From Flavobacterium psychrophilum (GTDB lineage: Bacteria; Bacteroidota; Bacteroidia; Flavobacteriales; Flavobacteriaceae), in contig CAMCBB010000021.1 in the NCBI GenBank assembly GCA_945872875.1, positions 1-19,789 of the forward strand: a DNA stretch of 19,789 nt, read 5' to 3'. The position numbers were made by a program, and so were the translations under genes. Shown one piece after another: positions 14,695-19,789 of this stretch (position 1 is its first letter; each line of letters opens with the position of its first letter). Below the pieces are notes generated by a model. The model was given only the letters and a program-made list of their open reading frames with translations. It did no database searches and was not told where the DNA came from.

Positions 14695-16761
14695 TTAATA
14701 TTTTAAAAGCTCCTCCATTTTTAACCGGACCTTATCTGCATTCGGAATCATAGTAAATTCCAAGTTGCTGTTAAGCGGAATAGCTGGCATATTTTCGGAG
14801 CCGATTACCATTACAGGTGCATCCAAATGTTTGAAACATTTTTCCTGAATCAATCCTGCCAAACTTCTAGCAAAAGAATTATTGGTAGGTTCTTCAGTCA
14901 CAACCAAACATTTTTTTGTTTTCTTAACCGATTTAAAAATGGTTTCTTCGTCCAGTGGATATAATGTTCGTAAATCGATAATTTCAATTCGTTGCTTATC
15001 ATTCTGAGATTGTCGAAGAATTTCAGCAGAGGCATTCAAAGCCCAATGCACTCCCATTCCGTAGGTAATTACCGAAATTGTTTCTTCCGTTTCTTGCTCC
15101 CAAATTTCTTGCACCACATTCGCTTTTCCAAAAGGTAAAATATAATCTTCGCTTGGTTCGTTCACTCGTGCCGCATCAGTACCTTTCACCTTACTCCAAT
15201 ACAAACCTTTATGTTCCAAAATCACAACTGGGTTTGGATCGTAATACGCTGCTTTTAGTAATCCTTTTAAGTCGGCACCATTACTTGGATAAGCAATTTT
15301 TATTCCGCGAATATTGGTCAACACACTTTCAACAGAGGAAGAATGATACGGTCCACCGCTCCCGTAAGCTCCAATTGGAACGCGCAAAATCATGCTCACA
15401 GGCCATTTTCCGTTCGATAAATAACAGGAACGACTCACTTCGGTAAACAGCTGATTCAATCCAGGCCAAATGTAATCGGCAAACTGCACCTCAACAATTG
15501 GTTTCAAACCAACCGCCGACATTCCAACAGTAGAACCTACAATAAACGCTTCTTGAATAGGTGTATTAAAAACGCGGTCGTCGCCAAATTTTTGTGCCAA
15601 TGTTGCGGCTTCTCTAAAAACTCCTCCCAATCTTCCGCCTACATCTTGTCCGTAAAGCAAACATTCGGAATGTTTTTTCATTAATTCTTCTACAGCAAAA
15701 AGAGCGCAATCTACCATCACAACTTTTTCCTCACGATCCGGATTTCGTTCTCCAACTTCTTCAATTATGGATGTTGGCGCAAAATCGTGCGTAAATAAAT
15801 CTTCAGGCGAAGGGTCTTCGGCAAGTTGTGCTTTATCAAAATCGGCTTGCACTTGGGCAACCGTTTTACTTTCAATATTTTTTATTTCTTCAGATGAAAA
15901 TCCCGCATCCAATAATTGCTTAATTAAAACCGGATACGGATCTCGAGATTTAGCTTCTTCCAAATCATCGCGGTACCATTCCATTCGAACTCCCGAGGTA
16001 TGGTGATTCAACAACGGTACCTTTGCATGAACTAAAAATGGTCGACGCTCATTTCGAATAGTTTGCACCACTTTCTGAACAGCCTCATAACTTTCGGTAA
16101 AATTTGCGCCATCAATAGAAATCGCCTCAATTCCGTGAAATCCTTTAGCATATTCAAAGGCATTTTGTGCTCGCGTTTCGGCAGCATTCGCCGAAATATC
16201 CCAGCCGTTATCTTGTACCAAATACAAAATTGGAAGCTGTTTTAAAGCGGCCATTTGAAGCGCCTCAGCAATTTCTCCTTCGGTAACCGAAGCATCACCA
16301 AGCGAACAAACCACAATTGGACTTTCTTGATTTTTATCTTGAATTCCTGTATTTTCTTTATACCAAAATCCCATTGCAGCACCAGTTGCCGGAATGGCTT
16401 GCATTCCTGTTGCGGATGATTGATGCGGAATTTTAGGTTTGTCGGCATCCTTCAAACTTGGGTGGCAATAATAAGTACGCCCACCCGAAAACGGATCGTC
16501 TTTTTTTGCCATTAATTGCAACATTAAATCATAGGGCTGCATTCCAATTCCCAACATCATAGCGTCATCTCGATAATACGGAAATGCATAATCTTGAGGC
16601 AATAATTGCATCGCCATCGCAATTTGAATAGCTTCGTGACCGCGTGATGTTGCGTGCACATATTTTGATACTATTTTGAAATTGTCTTCATACAAGGTTG
16701 CCATGGCTTTGGCAGTTGCCATTGTAGAGAAGGCTTTTTCTAATATTTTTTTATCTAACAT
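14695..16761 (-). CDS. Branched-chain 2-oxoacid dehydrogenase E1, fused alpha and beta subunits
   Basis: This 688-residue thiamine diphosphate enzyme performs the first step of oxidative decarboxylation of a 2-oxoacid and transfers the acyl group to the lipoyl arm of E2. The alpha part (about 1-330) shows YRDDAMMLGIG (63-73), the TPP/Mg site GDASVTEGE (155-163) followed by N185, and HHTSG (253-257) with SRDPYP (272-277), the loop region typical of branched-chain E1-alpha. The beta part (about 345-688) shows LLYGQDVGGRLGGVF (368-382), NTPIQEAFIVG and RVPIGAYGSGGPYHSSSVE. The fusion in one chain is a form I know from Bacteroidota. It lies 37 bases after the aminotransferase gene, which supports branched-chain oxoacids as substrate; a pyruvate-type substrate cannot be fully excluded. 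It is the last gene of the unit and ends at a terminator. Confidence 0.92.
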   Translation of the reverse strand: MLDKKILEKAFSTMATAKAMATLYEDNFKIVSKYVHATSRGHEAIQIAMAMQLLPQDYAFPYYRDDAMMLGIGMQPYDLMLQLMAKKDDPFSGGRTYYCHPSLKDADKPKIPHQSSATGMQAIPATGAAMGFWYKENTGIQDKNQESPIVVCSLGDASVTEGEIAEALQMAALKQLPILYLVQDNGWDISANAAETRAQNAFEYAKGFHGIEAISIDGANFTESYEAVQKVVQTIRNERRPFLVHAKVPLLNHHTSGVRMEWYRDDLEEAKSRDPYPVLIKQLLDAGFSSEEIKNIESKTVAQVQADFDKAQLAEDPSPEDLFTHDFAPTSIIEEVGERNPDREEKVVMVDCALFAVEELMKKHSECLLYGQDVGGRLGGVFREAATLAQKFGDDRVFNTPIQEAFIVGSTVGMSAVGLKPIVEVQFADYIWPGLNQLFTEVSRSCYLSNGKWPVSMILRVPIGAYGSGGPYHSSSVESVLTNIRGIKIAYPSNGADLKGLLKAAYYDPNPVVILEHKGLYWSKVKGTDAARVNEPSEDYILPFGKANVVQEIWEQETEETISVITYGMGVHWALNASAEILRQSQNDKQRIEIIDLRTLYPLDEETIFKSVKKTKKCLVVTEEPTNNSFARSLAGLIQEKCFKHLDAPVMVIGSENMPAIPLNSNLEFTMIPNADKVRLKMEELLKY

Positions 16762-16798
16762 TGATTTTGCTATGTTTTATTTGGTATAAATAATTTGC

Positions 16799-17854
16799 TT
16801 ATTTTGCTTCCACTATCCAACCAAATTCGTCTTTTAAATCTTGAACTTTAATAGCGTTTAAAGTATCATTTACCATAACTGAAACTGGATTTTCTACTGG
16901 AAATTTGATTGATAAATCGTTGTTTCCAATTTCTTCAATCATGGCAATTCCAACTGCAGTTCCGGTTCCGAAGGCTTCTTCTAAAGTTCCATTATTTGAG
17001 GCTTCCACAATTTCTGAAATGGTAATTGGCCTTTCGGTAACTTCATAACCTTTGCTTCGCAATAAATCAATCACACTCATTCTCGTAATTCCTGATAAAA
17101 TCGATCCACTTAAATCGGGAGTAATGAATTTACCTGCAATTTTTATGAAGATATTCATAGTTCCTACCTCCTGAATGTATTCAAAATTGTAAGGATCCAA
17201 CCACAACACTTGATCGTACCCTTTTGCTTTTGCATACTCTGTTGGGCGAATTGCAGCCGCATAATTTCCTGCTGCTTTTGCTTCTCCGGTTCCACCATTT
17301 ACGGCACGAACAAAAGTTTTTTCAGCAAATAATTTAATTTTTCTGCTATATAAAGGTCCCGCTGGAGAAGCCATAACAATAAACTTATAATTATTTGCAG
17401 CTCGCATACCAATAAATGGTTCATCTGCATACATAAAAGGTCTAATATATAAGGCGCTTCCAACTTTGCTCGGAATCCAGTTTTTTTCTAATGCAGTAAA
17501 TTGTTTTAATGCCTCCACAAATAAATCTTCAGGAACTAAGGGCATTCCCAATCGATCTGCACTATGATTGAATCGTTTTGCATTTTCAATTGGGCGAAAT
17601 AATAAAGCAGTTCCGTCTTTTCCTAAAGTTGCTTTCATACCTTCAAAAATAGCTTGCCCATAATGCAATGCCATTGCTGCAGGATGCGTAGGAATTAATT
17701 CTAATGGCTCAATTCGTGGGTTATTCCATTGTCCGTTTTCATAATCACAAACAAACATATGGTCTGTAAAATTGAATCCCATTATTACATTATCCAAATC
17801 GACTTGGCTTACTTTGGATTGTGCAACTTTATTTATTTTAATATCAAATTTCAT
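16799..17854 (-). CDS. ilvE: Branched-chain amino acid aminotransferase
   Basis: This 351-residue fold-type IV PLP enzyme interconverts Leu, Ile and Val with their 2-oxoacids using 2-oxoglutarate/glutamate. It has the pattern of the larger, eukaryotic-like BCAT branch: LHYGQAIFEGMKA (63-75), FRPIENAKRFNHSADRLGMP (86-105), LYIRPFMYADEPFIG (135-149), and GGTGEAKAAGNYAAA (187-201) with the PLP lysine at 193. EVGTMNIF and SGITRMSVIDL come later. The length is normal and the ATG is preceded by only 15 bases after the E2 stop. Its place between E2 and E1 of the dehydrogenase ties transamination to oxidative decarboxylation. Confidence 0.95.
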   Translation of the reverse strand: MKFDIKINKVAQSKVSQVDLDNVIMGFNFTDHMFVCDYENGQWNNPRIEPLELIPTHPAAMALHYGQAIFEGMKATLGKDGTALLFRPIENAKRFNHSADRLGMPLVPEDLFVEALKQFTALEKNWIPSKVGSALYIRPFMYADEPFIGMRAANNYKFIVMASPAGPLYSRKIKLFAEKTFVRAVNGGTGEAKAAGNYAAAIRPTEYAKAKGYDQVLWLDPYNFEYIQEVGTMNIFIKIAGKFITPDLSGSILSGITRMSVIDLLRSKGYEVTERPITISEIVEASNNGTLEEAFGTGTAVGIAMIEEIGNNDLSIKFPVENPVSVMVNDTLNAIKVQDLKDEFGWIVEAK

Positions 17855-17869
17855 AATCTTAATACTGAT

Positions 17870-19153
17870 TTATAGTGTTGTGTTTGTATCAAATTGTTCT
17901 AAATAATCTCCAATTTTTCTTAAAAAAGAACCTCCTAAAAAACCATCTACGACTCTATGATCAAAGGATAGCGATAGATACATCATACTTCGTATAGCAA
18001 TTTCATCGCCATTAGACGTTGTGATTACTTCAGGTCTTTTTTTAATAATTCCGAGTGCTAAAATGGCTACTTCGGGTTGGTTGATGATTGGAGTTCCCAT
18101 CAAGCTCCCAAAGGTGCCCACATTGGAAATGGTGAAGGTACTTCCTTGAATTTCTTCTGGTTTTAATTTGTTATTTCGAGAAGCATCGGCCAAATAATTA
18201 ACGTCTTTTGCTATTGCTGCTAAATCTTTTTTATTGGCATTTTTCACCACCGGAACAATTAAATTTCCGTTTGGTAAAGCTGTTGCCATTCCGATATGAA
18301 TGTCGTTGTGCACAATAATATTCTTGTCTTCCACAGAAACATTTATCATTGGGAAATCTACAATTGCTTTGGCTACAGCCTGAACAAAAACAGGTGTAAA
18401 AGTCAATTTTTCGTTGTATTTCTCTTGAAAATTTTCTTTGTTTTCATTGCGCCAATTCACCAAATTCGTAACATCAACTTCAATATACGAAGTTACATGA
18501 GGCGAAGTTTGCTTAGAATAAACCATGTGATCGGCAATCATTTTGCGCATACGATCCATTTCTACTATTCGGTCTTTACCTTCAACAAAATTGATTTTAG
18601 GTTTATGATATGTAGATGATGGTTGGCTATTAGCACTTGGCTTACTTTGAATTGGATATTTTCTGTTTTTCAAATAATTAAAAACATCGCTTTTTTGCAA
18701 ACGCCCTTCCGCTCCCGAACCCGGAATGCTTTGTAATTCTTCTATCGATACATTTTCCTTTTGGGCAATCGAAACAATTAAAGGCGAAATGAAAGCGTCA
18801 GGATTAGTTATGAATTTTGAGTTGTGAGTTATAATTTGTGTTGCTTCAACATCATTTGATTTAACAACTTCTTCGTTTTTTTTACTTCCAACTTCTGACT
18901 TCTGACTTCCAGCTGCCTCATCAATCAACGCCAAAACAGTTCCAACCTCAACCACAGCATCTTTTTGAAAACGAATTTCTGTAATAATTCCAGAAATTGG
19001 CGCAGGTACTTCGCTATCGACTTTATCGGTAGCAACTTCTAGAATAGTTTCTTCAGCTTCCACATAATCACCCACGTTTTTAACCCAACTGATTATGGTT
19101 GCTTCAGAAATACTTTCACCCATTTTGGGCATTTTGAATTCTATTATACTCAT
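17870..19153 (-). CDS. 2-oxoacid dehydrogenase E2 (dihydrolipoyl acyltransferase)
   Basis: This 427-residue core subunit takes the acyl group from E1 on a lipoyl arm and passes it to CoA. It has one lipoyl domain (about 1-78) with EVATDKVDSEVPAP, where the lipoylated residue is Lys44. A flexible linker (about 85-125) follows. A peripheral subunit-binding domain lies at about 128-170 (ISPLIVSIAQKENV, then GSGAEGRLQKSDV). The acyltransferase domain runs from about 198 to the end and contains HVTSYIEVDVT, NVGTFGSLMGTPIINQPE and the active-site motif DHRVVDG. A branched-chain substrate is inferred from the neighbouring aminotransferase and E1. The ATG at 19153 is chosen because the five codons before it run from a TTG inside a tandem repeat. 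Two repeat arrays encode part of the linker. It is 60 bases after the PaaY-like gene. Confidence 0.93.
   Translation of the reverse strand: MSIIEFKMPKMGESISEATIISWVKNVGDYVEAEETILEVATDKVDSEVPAPISGIITEIRFQKDAVVEVGTVLALIDEAAGSQKSEVGSKKNEEVVKSNDVEATQIITHNSKFITNPDAFISPLIVSIAQKENVSIEELQSIPGSGAEGRLQKSDVFNYLKNRKYPIQSKPSANSQPSSTYHKPKINFVEGKDRIVEMDRMRKMIADHMVYSKQTSPHVTSYIEVDVTNLVNWRNENKENFQEKYNEKLTFTPVFVQAVAKAIVDFPMINVSVEDKNIIVHNDIHIGMATALPNGNLIVPVVKNANKKDLAAIAKDVNYLADASRNNKLKPEEIQGSTFTISNVGTFGSLMGTPIINQPEVAILALGIIKKRPEVITTSNGDEIAIRSMMYLSLSFDHRVVDGFLGGSFLRKIGDYLEQFDTNTTL
18804..18838. repeat. Degenerate heptamer tandem repeat in the E2 linker
   Basis: Five phased 7-base units: TTAGTTA, TGAATTT, TGAGTTG, TGAGTTA, TAATTTG (consensus near TGAGTTA). 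On the coding strand they encode part of the linker ITHNSKFITN, each unit shifting the frame by one so that three units give seven residues. Confidence 0.65.
18884..18911. repeat. Heptamer tandem repeat ACTTCYR x4 in the E2 linker
   Basis: Four phased units ACTTCCA, ACTTCTG, ACTTCTG, ACTTCCA with no indel. On the coding strand this gives the GSQKSEVGSK segment just after the lipoyl domain. The unit sequence differs from the two neighbouring arrays but has the same 7-base length. Confidence 0.8.
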
Positions 19154-19160
19154 AAAAATA

Positions 19161-19188
19161 GTGTTCAATGTTCAATGTTCAGTGTTCA
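19161..19188. repeat. Heptamer tandem repeat RTGTTCA x4 upstream of the E2 gene
   Basis: Four phased units GTGTTCA, ATGTTCA, ATGTTCA, GTGTTCA, followed by a weaker fifth (GTTTCTA). It fills about half of the 60-base gap between the PaaY-like gene and the E2 start, ending 7 bases before the E2 ATG in transcription order. In the mRNA it reads as repeated UGAACAY. Confidence 0.85.
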
Positions 19189-19213
19189 GTTTCTAACTGA
19201 TTGCTGAGCACTG

Positions 19214-19789
19214 CTACTTTTTCTTAAATTCTTCTAATGTTTTATAAAACGCTTCTTGTGTTGGTCTATCTTTTGGAATTTCTCGCAATGGCTCCACTGC
19301 CTTTAAAGTATCGTAACACTCTTTTGGCAATTGTTGATACAAAGCGGTTCCTTTGGTTTTCCAATCGATCATTTCATCGGAAACATCTTTTATTATTGCA
19401 GCCGGATTTCCAACCACCATTTTTCTATTTGGAATTTGTGTTCCAGCTTTTACGAAACTCAAAGCGCCCACAATACATTCATCTCCAACCGTAACATCAT
19501 CCATGATTACAGCATTCATTCCGATAAGGGAATTAGCACCAATGTTGGCACCATGAATAATGGCTCCGTGACCAATATGCGCTCCAGCTTTTAAAACCAT
19601 TGTCTTTCCTGGAAACATGTGAATCGTGCAATTTTCTTGCACATTACAACCATCTTCAATGATGATTTCTCCCCAATCGCCACGAATGGCAGCACCAGGA
19701 CCAACATATACATTTTTTCCAATAATCACATTCCCCGTAACCGCAGCCTGCGGATGGATGAAACTACTTTCGTGAACAACCGGAATAAA
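19214..19789 (-). CDS. PaaY-like left-handed beta-helix protein (gamma-carbonic anhydrase family), 5' end off window
   Basis: The frame is open to the window edge, so the start is missing; 191 residues are visible. They begin FIPVVHESSFIHPQAAVTGN, a typical N-terminal part of this family, so a GTG at 19729 is not the start. Hexapeptide repeats form a left-handed beta-helix. The metal-site histidines are visible in NCTIHMFPG and in AHIGHGAIIHG. The C-terminal DVSDEMIDWKTKGTALYQQLPKE resembles PaaY, a hexapeptide protein of phenylacetate gene clusters reported to have thioesterase activity. Carbonic anhydrase or housekeeping thioesterase activity are both possible. It is upstream of the dehydrogenase genes on the same strand with a 60-base gap, which suggests a common transcript and perhaps a role in removing dead-end acyl-CoA species; that role is inference. 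Confidence 0.85.
   Translation of the reverse strand, partial: FIPVVHESSFIHPQAAVTGNVIIGKNVYVGPGAAIRGDWGEIIIEDGCNVQENCTIHMFPGKTMVLKAGAHIGHGAIIHGANIGANSLIGMNAVIMDDVTVGDECIVGALSFVKAGTQIPNRKMVVGNPAAIIKDVSDEMIDWKTKGTALYQQLPKECYDTLKAVEPLREIPKDRPTQEAFYKTLEEFKKK

Noticed and set aside
15078..15446. 122-codon open frame antisense to the fused E1 gene
   Set aside because: The sense frame encodes conserved E1-beta motifs at this place, and the antisense product shows no recognisable domain.
19154..19168. N-terminal extension of E2 from a TTG inside the heptamer repeat
   Set aside because: Lipoyl domains start close to the ATG at 19153, and the extension is repeat-derived.
18804..19188. CRISPR array or transposon ends as an explanation of the repeats
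   Set aside because: The units are only 7 bases and contiguous with no spacers; there are no terminal inverted repeats or transposase, and two arrays lie inside an intact coding frame.
19727..19729. GTG as start of the PaaY-like gene
   Set aside because: The frame stays open upstream to the window edge and encodes family-typical residues, so the gene is simply cut off.

Overview
The window is about 19.8 kb of AT-rich chromosomal DNA that reads as a member of Flavobacteriaceae (Bacteroidota), probably Flavobacterium or a close relative. Four things point there. Several genes lack a recognisable Shine-Dalgarno sequence. Several starts are preceded by the Bacteroidota -7 box TAnnTTTG, once with a TTTG -33 box at a 19-base spacing. 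Clade-typical small families are present (DUF5522, DUF4136). The branched-chain 2-oxoacid dehydrogenase E1 is an alpha/beta fusion. I see no tRNA, rRNA, CRISPR array, transposase, integrase or phage gene, and nothing that looks recently acquired.

Layout. (1) 1-3931, plus strand: a tight run of the 3' end of a DUF2452 gene, a flavin reductase-like flavoprotein, a 45-residue four-cysteine DUF2256 protein, an iron-sulfur (6-4)-type photolyase and a DASH-type cryptochrome. The last three are coupled by 1-base and 4-base overlaps. This is a flavin and blue-light DNA repair cassette. (2) 3946-7056, minus strand: a PLP-dependent ACC deaminase/D-cysteine desulfhydrase homologue, a LysM glucosaminidase lipoprotein and hemL. 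(3) 7183-9359, plus strand: a 59-residue cysteine-rich DUF5522 protein, then urocanate hydratase, behind a promoter with an adjacent perfect inverted repeat. (4) 9438-11858, plus strand: pheT. (5) 11984-13756, minus strand: rpsA, with a complete promoter and a roughly 110-base leader that can fold. Two back-to-back terminators separate it from pheT. (6) 14120-14644, plus strand: a DUF4136 lipoprotein. (7) 14695-19789, minus strand: a PaaY-like left-handed beta-helix protein (cut by the window end), 2-oxoacid dehydrogenase E2, branched-chain aminotransferase and the fused E1.

Working together: region 7 encodes transamination of Leu/Ile/Val followed by oxidative decarboxylation to branched acyl-CoA, lacking only E3. 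This could feed branched-chain catabolism or supply primers for the iso/anteiso fatty acids typical of flavobacteria. Region 1 pairs two light-driven flavoenzymes with a flavin reductase-like protein and a small putative metal-binding protein of unknown role; it is the best place to look for undescribed biology. Other items worth a second look are three different heptanucleotide tandem repeats clustered at the 5' end of the E2 gene, the rpsA leader, and the operator-like dyad before the DUF5522-hutU unit.

Several genes are given starts internal to the longest open frame (pheT, the DUF4136 lipoprotein, the E2 gene, the glucosaminidase), because those longer frames begin at TTG codons in non-coding sequence.
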